Origin: Planctomycetota bacterium
GTDB taxonomy: Bacteria; Planctomycetota; Phycisphaerae; Phycisphaerales; UBA1924
Assembly: GCA_018242625.1 (NCBI GenBank)
Contig: JAFEBO010000012.1
Span: 1 to 64,000, forward strand
DNA length: 64,000 nt
Reading direction: 5' to 3'
Shown: positions 43,103-54,006 of the stretch, piece by piece
How positions within the stretch are numbered: position 1 is the first letter of the stretch
Layout of the letters: each line of letters opens with the position of its first letter
Notes under the pieces: model-generated
What the model was told of the DNA's origin: nothing
Seen by the model: the letters and a program-made list of their open reading frames with translations, nothing else
Database searches by the model: none
Program-made: the position numbers and the translations under genes

Positions 43103-43434
43103 AGAAAACTCCTCACGGCGCTGTTCATGTCCTCGTACTGCTCGAACGTCGCGGCCAGATCGGTGAGATCGAGTATTTCCTTCACGGTCTCGCACAGCCC
43201 GCAGAGTTTGAGCGTGCGCCCGCTGTCCGCGAGAAGTTCGCTCAGCGTGAGAAGAGACTCGAGACCCTGGCTGTCCACGTACGGAGTTTCCGACAGATCA
43301 ATCACGCAGCGGCCCATCGTCGCCGCGATCGCATTCTGCACGAGTCGCTGAAATTCGGGAACGTCCTGAGTGCACAGCGGCCCCTTGGGCGTGATGCCCT
43401 TGACGGCCCCATGCTGTTGTTCACGGATTTCCAA
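43099..43434 (-). CDS. STAS-domain anti-sigma factor antagonist-like protein
   Basis: A small STAS protein of 111 residues with the phosphorylatable Ser motif YVDSQGLESLL and CVIDLS strand, as in SpoIIAA/RsbV. I chose the TTG at 43434, which has GGAGG seven bases upstream. A GTG at 43461 would add nine residues and overlap the histidine kinase end without a ribosome site. Coupled to pilB by GTGA. No anti-sigma kinase or PP2C phosphatase is adjacent, so the partner could be the kinase upstream or a protein elsewhere. Confidence 0.82.
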   Translation of the reverse strand: MEIREQQHGAVKGITPKGPLCTQDVPEFQRLVQNAIAATMGRCVIDLSETPYVDSQGLESLLTLSELLADSGRTLKLCGLCETVKEILDLTDLAATFEQYEDMNSAVRSFL

Positions 43435-43450
43435 GAGGCATCCTCCGTGC

Positions 43451-45280
43451 TTACGCGGCACGCGACATCGGCGAGCGGATAGGGAACTTCAGGGCGAACG
43501 TGGATCCGCGATCCGGCGTGCTCTGCACGGAAATATCCCCGCCGTGCAGACGCAGAACATCCCGCGCCAGGGCGAGCCCGAGTCCCGTCCCCACGATCTT
43601 CTCGACGCGCGGGTCGTGCGCGCGGTAAAAGCGTTCGAACACCCGCTCAATGTCCTCGGCCCGGATACCGATTCCCGAATCCGCCACTTCGACGACCAGG
43701 TCCGAGTCGACCGGCCGGGCGCTCACCCGCACCGTCCCGCCCTCGGGCGTGTACTTGATCGCGTTCCCGATGACGTTGGTGATTGCCAGAATCAGCTTGT
43801 CGCGGTCACCAACAATTGTCGGCAACTTTGGATGCAGGTCGAACTTGAGAGCGATGTTCTTCGCCCGCGCCGGGCCGGCGAACTCCGCCTCTAAATCAGT
43901 AAAGAGCGACGGCAACCGGACATCATGGAGCGCCAGCTTGAGAGTTCCGGCTTCGATTTCGGATACCGAGAGCATGTCGCCCACGATTCGTTCCAGTCGC
44001 CGCACTTCCTGGTTCACGACGTTCAGATGCTGGGATCGCGTCGCGACTTCGGAATTTGGATTGTCAATGAGAGCCTCAACGTACAGACGGATGTTTGTCA
44101 ACGGCGTCCGCAGTTCGTGCGTCGCCTGCTCCACGAATGCGTTCTTGGAACGGTCGGCGACGCGCTGCTGCGTCACGTCTTCGAGCAGAATCGCGTACCC
44201 TCCCGCCGCCACCGACCTGGCGCTCACCCGCAGAACGGTCCGAACATCCCCTTCGCCTACGCCGCACTCGAATACAACGCGGCCGCGGTTTTTCGCGTCC
44301 GACAGCCGGAGCAGCCCTTCGCCCGTCTCGCTGCTTTTCAAGCACTCGGCGATGGGCGTTCCCGCGAGCGATTCGCGGGTTCCGCCCAGGAAGATCGCCG
44401 CCGCCCCGTTGCAGTAGCGGATTCGCATCTCTTCGTCAGCGAAAACGACTCCGTGCCACATCGAGTCGACGAGCTTGAGCGCAAGATCATCGTGCGCCGA
44501 ATCGTTCACTCGGCCCGACGCGACAGACTCGAGTCGCTCGCGGGCGCGGTGACGCGCAAGCTCGCGAAGAAATTCGTTCCAAGCCGTTCCCACCCCACCC
44601 GTCGAATCCGCAAGTTCGAGGGCCGCAAGATCCCTTTCGCCGGAAGCGACCGCGCTGAGAGCGTCTGCAACAAGCGTAAACGGTCTCCCACGCCTCCTGA
44701 TGACAACCGATGCTGCCCCCACCGCCACAAGAGCACCCACAGCAATCCCGGCAAAGGCAAATTGGAGCGACTGGGGCTCCGCCGACTCAGCCGAGGGCTG
44801 CATTTCCAGGATCGCGGTGCCCCGGCCGGGGATCGCGAGTTCGAACCGATGCTCTCCAAGCGCTGCCGACGACACGGGCGGCAACTTCTCGGGGATGGTC
44901 TTGGAGGTGATCGCCCCTACGTCCGAATCGGCCAGGACCGATCCATCTCCCAGGACCACGCGGCACATCGAGAGGCGGCCTCCACGGGCGGCCTCAAGAA
45001 CGATCATCCGGATCCCCGCCAAGTCCCGGTCCGCGATGCCGCGCTCCAGTTGCGCCCCCACCGTCTGGGCGATCGCCTGAAGTGTCCGTGCCGCCGAGGC
45101 ATGCGATTCCGCAACTTGGGCCTGCTGAACGGTCCACCACAGAGCCCCGAGCGCCGAGAGAAGCACGGCCGTGCTCATCACCAACGCGCTGCTGATGAGC
45201 GAGGCGTGACCGGGCACCAGCTTGCGCAGAAAGCGACCCACGGGCGGAGCTCCAGAAGCCTCTTTGAAACCGAGGCGCAA
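43451..45280 (-). CDS. Membrane sensor histidine kinase with PAS domain
   Basis: A 609-residue kinase: two transmembrane helices (about 27-50 and 174-194) bracket an extracytoplasmic sensor of about 120 residues, followed by a HAMP-like linker, PAS (about 265-375, MWHGVVFADEEMRIRYCNGAA), HisKA with H388 in ATHELRTPLTN, and HATPase_c with NVIGNAIKYTPEGG and DSGIGIRAEDIERVFERFYR. The TTG at 45280 lacks a ribosome site; a GTG at 45241 with GGAG eight bases upstream is a credible shorter start. Located between HD-GYP and STAS genes in the pilus operon. Its partner is probably the receiver two genes upstream. Confidence 0.88.
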   Translation of the reverse strand: MRLGFKEASGAPPVGRFLRKLVPGHASLISSALVMSTAVLLSALGALWWTVQQAQVAESHASAARTLQAIAQTVGAQLERGIADRDLAGIRMIVLEAARGGRLSMCRVVLGDGSVLADSDVGAITSKTIPEKLPPVSSAALGEHRFELAIPGRGTAILEMQPSAESAEPQSLQFAFAGIAVGALVAVGAASVVIRRRGRPFTLVADALSAVASGERDLAALELADSTGGVGTAWNEFLRELARHRARERLESVASGRVNDSAHDDLALKLVDSMWHGVVFADEEMRIRYCNGAAAIFLGGTRESLAGTPIAECLKSSETGEGLLRLSDAKNRGRVVFECGVGEGDVRTVLRVSARSVAAGGYAILLEDVTQQRVADRSKNAFVEQATHELRTPLTNIRLYVEALIDNPNSEVATRSQHLNVVNQEVRRLERIVGDMLSVSEIEAGTLKLALHDVRLPSLFTDLEAEFAGPARAKNIALKFDLHPKLPTIVGDRDKLILAITNVIGNAIKYTPEGGTVRVSARPVDSDLVVEVADSGIGIRAEDIERVFERFYRAHDPRVEKIVGTGLGLALARDVLRLHGGDISVQSTPDRGSTFALKFPIRSPMSRAA

Positions 45281-45325
45281 TTCGGATGGAATATCGGCCC
45301 GTTTTCAGGGTCACTGAATCGCGAT

Positions 45326-46495
45326 TCAGGCCGCGGCACGCGATGCCTGCGCTGTCTGCCGGCTCAGAATCTGGTCATATTCGGCCAGATCAACTTTCAG
45401 GAACGCCTGGACGACTTTCGGATCGAACTGACTTCCCGAGCAACGGACGATTTCGGCCATCACCTTCTCCCGCGGCAGTGCCGGGCGATAGGAACGGCTG
45501 GAGCTCATCGCGTCGAAGGTGTCGGCGATTCCGATAATCCGCGCTTGGAGCGGTATAGCCTCGCCGCTGAGCCGGTGCGGATATCCCTTGCCGTCGAACC
45601 GCTCGTGATGGTGCAGCACTCCGGGCAGCGTGTGCTCAAGAAGGACGACACCCCTGAGAATTCGGTGCCCGATCTCCGGGTGGAGCTTGATCGCCGCAAA
45701 CTCCTGATCGGTGAGTTTTCCCGGCTTGCAAAGCACGCTTTCGGGAACTCCGATTTTGCCGACATCATGGACGATGCCCGCCGTTCGGATGCGGTCAGCC
45801 TCGGCCTCGTCAAGTCCCATCGCGAGCGCGATCTGCCTCGCGAGAAGCGCAACGCGCTCGGAATGCCCGCAGGTATAAGGGTCTTTCGCGTCGATGGCCG
45901 CGGTCAGCGCCTCGATCGTCCCGATGCTCATGGCGCGCTGCTCGACAAAGCGGGCGGCGTTCTCGTGAAATGTCCCGATGAATTCTGCCACGGCATCCAG
46001 AAACTGCATTTCGGGGCTGGCGATTTCTCCGTTTTCGGTTCGCTTGGATCCCGCCACGAGAAGGCCGACGACCTGATCGTCAAAGGTGATCGGATCGCAG
46101 ACGACTTCGCCGCCGGAGAGATCCGCGAGCTCATGCCCTCCCGGGATCAGCACTTTCGTCCACTCGTTCCCCCGCAGAGAGGCGCAGGCCCGCCGCAGCG
46201 CCATTTCAAGCTCGTTCTGCTGGGCCGCCTCCCCCGTCAGGACGACCTTTCCGCGAAGCTGCGGCACGACATTGACGTCGGAACGAAAGACCGCGGCCAC
46301 CCAGCCGAACGGAAGGACCTGCTGAACATTGGTGCAGACCAGGCGGATCTGCTGCATCGGATCCGGCGCGCACGCGAGAAGGCGCAGTATCCGGAAGAGC
46401 GAATAGGTCTCTTCGTACGACTGCATCAACCGGGCGCTGAAAAGCTCAAGCAGTTCGTCGCGTCCGAGTGTTGGCTCTTCCCGTGGAGGCCTCAT
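45326..46495 (-). CDS. GAF/HD-GYP cyclic-di-GMP phosphodiesterase
   Basis: A 389-residue cytoplasmic protein. N-terminal GAF-like region (about 35-185) and a complete HD-GYP domain: HSERVALLARQIA, the HD pair H243-D244 in GIVHDVGKIGVP, HPEIGHRIL, HHHERFDGKGYP (GYP at 304-306) and IADTFDAM. HD-GYP enzymes hydrolyse c-di-GMP to pGpG or GMP. The ATG at 46495 overlaps the receiver stop (ATGA), so a split receiver/HD-GYP pair resembling RpfG is likely. In the same operon as pilB and pilC. Confidence 0.9.
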   Translation of the reverse strand: MRPPREEPTLGRDELLELFSARLMQSYEETYSLFRILRLLACAPDPMQQIRLVCTNVQQVLPFGWVAAVFRSDVNVVPQLRGKVVLTGEAAQQNELEMALRRACASLRGNEWTKVLIPGGHELADLSGGEVVCDPITFDDQVVGLLVAGSKRTENGEIASPEMQFLDAVAEFIGTFHENAARFVEQRAMSIGTIEALTAAIDAKDPYTCGHSERVALLARQIALAMGLDEAEADRIRTAGIVHDVGKIGVPESVLCKPGKLTDQEFAAIKLHPEIGHRILRGVVLLEHTLPGVLHHHERFDGKGYPHRLSGEAIPLQARIIGIADTFDAMSSSRSYRPALPREKVMAEIVRCSGSQFDPKVVQAFLKVDLAEYDQILSRQTAQASRAAA

Positions 46496-46878
46496 GCCGC
46501 CTCCCGCGAGTGTCCGCACACTTCCTGGATGATGTTCTGCAGCTCCCGTGCGCTGAACGGCTTGGGCATCACGTGCTGGATCCCGGTCTCCTGAAGTTCG
46601 CGCGGCGAAAGGCGGTGACCCCGCGCTGTCAGCATGACGACGGGCACATTCGCTGTGGATGGCAACTGCCTCAATTCGCGGGCGAGCTGCAGGCCATCCT
46701 TCCGCGGCATCTGAAAGTCGCTGATGACCGCGGCGAGTTCCACCGTCCTGGCGATCTCGATCGCCTGCTCGCCGTTATCGGCCGTATGAACCTCAAAGCC
46801 GAGCTCACGAAATCGGCTGGCAAGCATGAATGTCACGCAGGGCTCATCGTCGACAATGAGAAGTGTCTGTTTAGCCAT
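46492..46878 (-). CDS. Response regulator receiver protein
   Basis: Receiver-only protein of 128 residues: LLIVDDEP (acid residues at 10-12), phospho-acceptor D54 in VISDFQMPRKDG, MLTARG, and MPKPFS with the conserved Lys. The ATG at 46878 (MAKQTLLIVDDEP) fits family starts; an ATG at 46905 would add nine residues. First gene of the long operon to the pilin gene. The 176 nt to the divergent minor pilin operon hold no confident promoter. Confidence 0.88.
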   Translation of the reverse strand: MAKQTLLIVDDEPCVTFMLASRFRELGFEVHTADNGEQAIEIARTVELAAVISDFQMPRKDGLQLARELRQLPSTANVPVVMLTARGHRLSPRELQETGIQHVMPKPFSARELQNIIQEVCGHSREAA

Positions 46879-47054
46879 AGGCGCACCGCCGGTCACCTTC
46901 GCCATCGGTCGCGTGGTGCCGCAAGTTCAAAGCCCGGTGTCATTTCTCGGACAATTGGCCCCCGAAGTCGGCGCCGGATAGACGGCCCCGAGACCCGTCG
47001 AACCCGCGGTTCAAGCTCGAAACCGTGGTCCATAGGACCGAAAAACAGGCAGAG

Positions 47055-47540
47055 ATGTCGATGCGCCCCTCGTCATCCCCGGATCCAAGACAACGGTCGG
47101 GCTTCACCCTGCTCGAGCTTGTCATGGTCCTGGCAATACTCGGGATCCTCGCCACGATCGCGGCTCCGAAGTACGCCGCGGCTATAAACCGCTACCGGCT
47201 GGACACAGCGGCACGCCGGGTCGCCGCCGATATCGATCATGCACGTGCTCTGGCGAAGGCCACGGGATCCGCACAGACAATCCGATTTGCGACCTCGACC
47301 AGTTCCTATTCCATTCTGAACTACCGCGTCGGGACATCCAAGAACGCCGTCTACTCGGTACGGCTCGATCTGCCTCCTTACTCCTCGAGCATTGAGAGCG
47401 TCGATTTCGACGGATCGGCCGATCTGATTTTCGCGGGCGCGGGTGCTCCAACCGCCGGGGGGTTCGTCCGCGTGAGGGCAGGATCCGAAACCCGATCGGT
47501 CGTCGTAGACGGCGTCTCTGGAGCAATCGCCGTTCAATGA
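47055..47540 (+). CDS. GspH/FimT-like minor pilin
   Basis: A 161-residue prepilin: leader QRSGFTLLELVMVLAILG (Gly -1, Phe +1, Glu +5), then GILATIAAPKYAAAINRYRL and DIDHARALAKATG, the GspH/FimT pattern. A beta-rich C-terminal part follows. ATG at 47055 chosen; GTG/ATG options upstream to 47025 exist. First of four overlapping minor pilin genes divergent from the pil operon. Confidence 0.83.
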   Translation: MSMRPSSSPDPRQRSGFTLLELVMVLAILGILATIAAPKYAAAINRYRLDTAARRVAADIDHARALAKATGSAQTIRFATSTSSYSILNYRVGTSKNAVYSVRLDLPPYSSSIESVDFDGSADLIFAGAGAPTAGGFVRVRAGSETRSVVVDGVSGAIAVQ

Positions 47541-48586
47541 CAAGGTTGAGAACACAATTCTGCCGGCCCGGATTCACCCTGATGGAGGCCGTCCTTGCCT
47601 GCTCCCTGCTGGCCATCCTGCTCGTGGCGGGCAGGAGTGCCGTCGTGCTGGCGGCAAGGGCGACCCGCGGGCCGGCTCTGGACGATGCGATGATGCTCGC
47701 CTCCGCCATGAGCGATCTCTCATCCGACGCTCTGTGCTCCACGCAGTCGCCGACGGTGACAGCCAATTCCATAACCCTCGTCGTACCAGATCGCAACGGC
47801 GACGGAGAGGACGAGCAAATCACATATTCCTGGTCCGGGACTCCGGGGGCGCCGCTCCAGCGTTCGGTCAACGGCGCAGCGCCCTCCACCCTGCTCACCG
47901 CCATCAAGTCCTTCACAGTTGCCACCTCTTCCGCGTCAATCTCGGTCCCGGGAACTCCGACGAAGAGCACGGAGCGGCTGGTCGGCGGCAACTCGACATC
48001 ATCTGGTCTTTATTCCACGACTATTTCCTCCACAAGCAGCCGCGCCGCTTCCTTCATCCCGAGCCTGCCCTCAACCTCCACCTCCTGGACGCTGACACGG
48101 GTGCGTCTCATGGTGCGTCAGAGCTCGACCGTCTCGGGCTCTTTCAACGTGCAGATCCAGACAACCAACGCACAGTCTCCAACGGGAGTCGCGCTCGCAA
48201 CCGCCACCATCGCCGAGTTCGATCTTTCAGCCAGCTTTGGCTGGAAGGACATCTCTTTCAGCGGCCTTACGAATCTCAGCACGGTTGCCCCGCTCGCCGT
48301 TGTCGTCACCCGTGCCGGCGCCGCTGCCAATCCCTGCGATCTGCAGCACACAAGCTCGGGCGGCGCGCAAGTCGCCGGCAATGCGCTCTATTCATCCTCA
48401 AACGGAGGGACGTCGTGGTCGAAAGTTTCCGGCGATGACATGATCTACGCCGTCTATGGAATTCCAGATACTCCCACGGCCCAGGTCTCCACCACCGGCC
48501 TCAAAACCCTTCGAATTTCGGCAGAAACTACCAGCGGCGCTGTCCAGCAGATCAGCGTCCCGACTCTCAACACCCCCCAGCTATAA
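47537..48586 (+). CDS. Minor pilin with Ser/Thr-rich beta region
   Basis: A 349-residue prepilin-like protein. Leader FCRPGFTLMEAVLACSLLA (Gly -1, Phe +1, Glu +5) is PilV/GspI-like. The rest is Ser/Thr-rich (SFTVATSSASISVPG) and resembles a secreted beta-sandwich, but I recognise no named domain. ATGA overlap with the preceding gene. Confidence 0.75.
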   Translation: MTRLRTQFCRPGFTLMEAVLACSLLAILLVAGRSAVVLAARATRGPALDDAMMLASAMSDLSSDALCSTQSPTVTANSITLVVPDRNGDGEDEQITYSWSGTPGAPLQRSVNGAAPSTLLTAIKSFTVATSSASISVPGTPTKSTERLVGGNSTSSGLYSTTISSTSSRAASFIPSLPSTSTSWTLTRVRLMVRQSSTVSGSFNVQIQTTNAQSPTGVALATATIAEFDLSASFGWKDISFSGLTNLSTVAPLAVVVTRAGAAANPCDLQHTSSGGAQVAGNALYSSSNGGTSWSKVSGDDMIYAVYGIPDTPTAQVSTTGLKTLRISAETTSGAVQQISVPTLNTPQL

Positions 48587-48590
48587 CTCC

Positions 48591-49106
48591 ATGCACGGCA
48601 CGCCGGTACATCTTCGATCGGACTTTCGGACCGGGATCACTCTCATTGAGTGTGCCGGAGCCGCGCTCATTCTCGGCCTGCTGATCACCACCGGGCTTCG
48701 CGCCGCCGCTCAGGCGGGCGCCTCGCAGGCGATCAGCGCCAGGAGCGTCACCGGCACGCTTTTGGCGGAAAGCCTGATGAATGACATCCTCCTGCTGCCC
48801 TACGCCGATCCGGCGGGCGGCACGTTCATCGGCATCGATTCCGGGGAATCCGCCGCAAACAAGTCCACCTTTGACGACGTTGATGACTTTGACCAATGGA
48901 CAGAATCACCCCCCACCTCTTCCACCGGTACAACCATGGCGGGTTTCGCAGGCTGGACCCGCTCCGTCCGTGTCTACCGGGCGTCGCTCTCGAATCCGGA
49001 CTCCAACAGCGGCGCAGAGTCCGGTCTGAAGCGCATTGAGGTCACCGTGAAGTTCGGCAGTAAGGATGTCTGCAAACTCACCTCTCTACGTTCGGCGGCG
49101 TCATGA
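48591..49106 (+). CDS. PilV/GspI-like minor pilin, atypical leader
   Basis: A 171-residue protein with leader FRTGITLIECAGAALILG: Gly -1, Ile instead of Phe at +1, Glu at +5, then a hydrophobic helix. C-terminal beta segment with one Cys. Starts 4 nt after the previous stop and overlaps the next start (ATGA). Minor pilin by leader and by position. Confidence 0.75.
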   Translation: MHGTPVHLRSDFRTGITLIECAGAALILGLLITTGLRAAAQAGASQAISARSVTGTLLAESLMNDILLLPYADPAGGTFIGIDSGESAANKSTFDDVDDFDQWTESPPTSSTGTTMAGFAGWTRSVRVYRASLSNPDSNSGAESGLKRIEVTVKFGSKDVCKLTSLRSAAS

Positions 49107-50422
49107 GCAACATACACGCCAAGGGTTTCTCCCACGGAACCGCGTATGTCGCCGCGGTTGGCCTGGGCCTCATGGTCGCGGCGATCGCCCTCGGCGGCAT
49201 CAGCATCGCCCGCTCGCGAGCAACGGCCAACGCCCTTCGCAGGGATGAAATCCGCGCGCGCACGGTGGCACGCGCCGCGATCGAGCACGCACGAGCCGCG
49301 ATCCTCGCCGATTCGGATTGGCGATCGAATCACGCGAACGGCTCCTGGGCCACAGAAATGGAGCTCGCGGATGGGGTCTTCAGTTACTCCGTGGAAAACC
49401 CCGCGGGAGCGCTCGACCGCTCGTCCCTCGACTCGGTGATTGTGACCGGGGACGCCAGCTGCGGAACGGCAAGACAGAGACTCTCCGTGCAACTCGACGC
49501 CCAGAAGGTCGCTCTGAATTGCCTGAACGTGCCCCTCGTAGCCGGCGGCGCAGTCACCGCAACTTCCGCGTTCATCAATCCGAGCGGAGCGACTATCGCG
49601 TCCAACGCCGGCTTCACCTCGGTGCTCTCATCGGTGTCGCCAAACGTAGAAGCGGGCCTGACGATCATCGGCACCGGATTCTCCGGGAGCACAACGGCAG
49701 GGGCAGCCGCCCGAACTTTGCCATCCTCCACCGTCTTTGATTCCTACATCGCCTCCGGCACGGCAATTTCGATCTCCGCGCTCCCGGTAGTGTTTCTCAA
49801 ACCGACGCTGCAGAAGGTTGTCTTGAGCCCTTCGTCCAATCCCTACGGAGCTCCCAACTCGAGCGGGATCTACGTGATCGATTGCCAGAACCAGTCGCTC
49901 AATATCACCAACTGTCGTATTGCCGGCACTCTGGTGCTCCTGAACCCCGGGCTGAATACAACGGTCAGCGGCAGCGTTCGTTGGGCCCCGGCCGTGACCG
50001 GATACCCCTGCCTTCTCGTCCGCGGATCAGTTTCCCTCCAGCTTTCGAGCTCCAGTCTCAGCGAGAACTCGCTCAACGTCAATTTCAATCCGCCCGGCAC
50101 TCCCTACACCTATCCCGCCGGCGCCACAGACACCGATACGAGCGATTCATACCCCTCGAGTATTACCGGCTTGGTCTACGCATCAGGAAACGTCAGCACC
50201 AGCGGATCTAGCTCAATCTCGATGCTGATGGTGGGCGGCACTCTATCGATCGGCGGCACTCTCACCCTTTCCTATGACAGCACCTATGCAAACTCGCCTC
50301 CCCCGGGTTTCTACACCGTCAATATGACTCCTTCGCAAGGGACCTGGCGGTTCGTGACGGATGCGCTGCCTCAAAGCGATCCCTCCGAAAGCCTGGGTGG
50401 CGCCATGGGGATTTCGAACTAG
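49103..50422 (+). CDS. PilX/GspK-like membrane-anchored minor pilin
   Basis: A 439-residue protein with an N-terminal helix (TAYVAAVGLGLMVAAIALGG, about 13-32) without a clear FTLxE leader, and a conserved-looking R-R-D-E-I-R-A-R-T-V-A-R-A-A-I-E-H-A-R segment. This is the PilX-type pattern (PilX N-terminal region: short, hydrophobic, ARSRA-like). The long periplasmic part is Ser/Thr/Gly-rich. Last gene of the minor pilin operon; the xanthine dehydrogenase genes start 20 nt later with a possible -10 (TATGAT, 50423-50428). Confidence 0.7.
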   Translation: MSNIHAKGFSHGTAYVAAVGLGLMVAAIALGGISIARSRATANALRRDEIRARTVARAAIEHARAAILADSDWRSNHANGSWATEMELADGVFSYSVENPAGALDRSSLDSVIVTGDASCGTARQRLSVQLDAQKVALNCLNVPLVAGGAVTATSAFINPSGATIASNAGFTSVLSSVSPNVEAGLTIIGTGFSGSTTAGAAARTLPSSTVFDSYIASGTAISISALPVVFLKPTLQKVVLSPSSNPYGAPNSSGIYVIDCQNQSLNITNCRIAGTLVLLNPGLNTTVSGSVRWAPAVTGYPCLLVRGSVSLQLSSSSLSENSLNVNFNPPGTPYTYPAGATDTDTSDSYPSSITGLVYASGNVSTSGSSSISMLMVGGTLSIGGTLTLSYDSTYANSPPPGFYTVNMTPSQGTWRFVTDALPQSDPSESLGGAMGISN

Positions 50423-50442
50423 TATGATGGGATCAAACCCTC

Positions 50443-52658
<2,216 letters not shown>

Positions 52659-52662
<4 letters not shown>

Positions 52663-53165
52663 ATTCCAACGCTGCCCACAAGCCCGTTTGCGCGGAGAGC
52701 GACGCTATCACTATCGCGTTCACCTTGAACGGCAAATCGCACACGGCCAAGGTTGCGCCCGGTGAACGCCTGCTCGACACGCTCCGTTACGGGCTCGCTC
52801 TCACCGGCACGAAGGAGGGGTGTGGCGAGGGCGAGTGCGGAGCCTGCACGGTTCTCCTCGACGGCCTTCCCGCAAACTCCTGTCTTGTACCCGCTTTCCA
52901 AGTGCGGGGCCGGGACGTCAGAACAATCGAGTCGATTCCGGCGGAGCGGCTTGGCCCGCTTCTGGAATCCGGCGCCACTCAGTGCGGCGCATGCACTCCC
53001 GGAGTTGTCATGACCGCGGCATGGATCCGAGATCACAGATCCGAACTTCAGTCTTTCACAACCCGCGCGCTGATGGCGGGGAATCTGTGCCGCTGCACCG
53101 GGTATGACGGGATCATCGATGGCCTGGAGCGCTGGATCGCCTCTGAATCCGGAGGACGATCTTGA
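52659..53165 (+). CDS. Xanthine dehydrogenase, 2Fe-2S subunit
   Basis: A 168-residue small subunit with two 2Fe-2S clusters. Plant ferredoxin-like C55, C60, C63, C75 (KEGCGEGECGACTVLLDG) and helical-domain C109, C112, C144, C146 (QCGACTPGVV; LCRCTGYDG). It passes electrons from the molybdenum site to FAD. Overlaps both neighbours by 4 nt. Its next gene starts with a TTG that overlaps this stop. Confidence 0.93.
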
Positions 53166-54004
53166 GAGTGCTCATGCCTCAATCCTTACGGGAAGCCTGC
53201 GCTTTCTGCGCTGAACAGACCGCAATCCCCATGGCCGGGGCAACCGACCTTCTGGTGCACTGGCCGATTCGTCCGGAGGCCCAAGACAAGACCTATCTGG
53301 ATTTGTCGGCCATCTCGGAGCTGCGACCTTTCCGATGGACAGATGTATCGCTGCACATCGGAGCTCTCACAACCTACTGGGACATTCTCAGGGATCCCCA
53401 GACTCGCGCCGAATTTCCGCTCCTGCACGAGGCCGCACGCCAGGTCGGGGCGATTCAGATTCAATCGCGCGGGACATGGGCGGGAAACATAGCGAACGGT
53501 TCGCCGGCCGCGGATGGGGTTCCGGTGCTTCTGGCGTACGACGCATCGGTTGTGCTCACTTCAATGGCCGGATCGCGGGAGATCCCTCTCCGCGAGTATT
53601 ACACCGGCTATCGCAATTCGGTGCGCAGAAGCGATGAACTGATTACTTCCATCATTCTGCCTCGGCGAAGGTACGACTTTTCGGTTTTCCACAAGGTGGG
53701 AGCGCGGCGTGCCCAGGCGATTACCAAGGTTGGGATTGCGGTGACTCGTGAAGCTGGTGCTCGAGCGGCGAATCCCTGGCGGGTAGTCGCTTCGAGCGTT
53801 GCCGCGACAGTGAGGCGGTGCCCCGCGATCGAGGCATTCCTTGCTTCGGGCGCTCTGGTTCGGGTGCCGTCTGATTTCTTCGCATCGATCGATGCGGATA
53901 TTCGGCCGATCGACGACATTCGCTCGACCGCTTCCTATCGCCGCACGGTCCTTGCGCGACTTCTCTACCATTCGCTGCGTGGTGTCAGCGCGACCGTGGT
54001 TTGA
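53162..54004 (+). CDS. Xanthine dehydrogenase, FAD-binding subunit
   Basis: A 280-residue FAD subunit. FAD-binding motif MAGATDLLVHW, then LPLLHEAARQVGAIQIQSRGT-like region and GTWAGNIANGSPAADG, with a CO dehydrogenase flavoprotein C-terminal domain. I chose the TTG at 53162 because GGAGG lies six bases upstream; an ATG at 53174 is possible. Completes the three-subunit enzyme. Electron acceptor likely NAD or a quinone-linked carrier, not established from sequence. Confidence 0.9.
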   Translation: MRVLMPQSLREACAFCAEQTAIPMAGATDLLVHWPIRPEAQDKTYLDLSAISELRPFRWTDVSLHIGALTTYWDILRDPQTRAEFPLLHEAARQVGAIQIQSRGTWAGNIANGSPAADGVPVLLAYDASVVLTSMAGSREIPLREYYTGYRNSVRRSDELITSIILPRRRYDFSVFHKVGARRAQAITKVGIAVTREAGARAANPWRVVASSVAATVRRCPAIEAFLASGALVRVPSDFFASIDADIRPIDDIRSTASYRRTVLARLLYHSLRGVSATVV

Positions 54005-54006
54005 GC

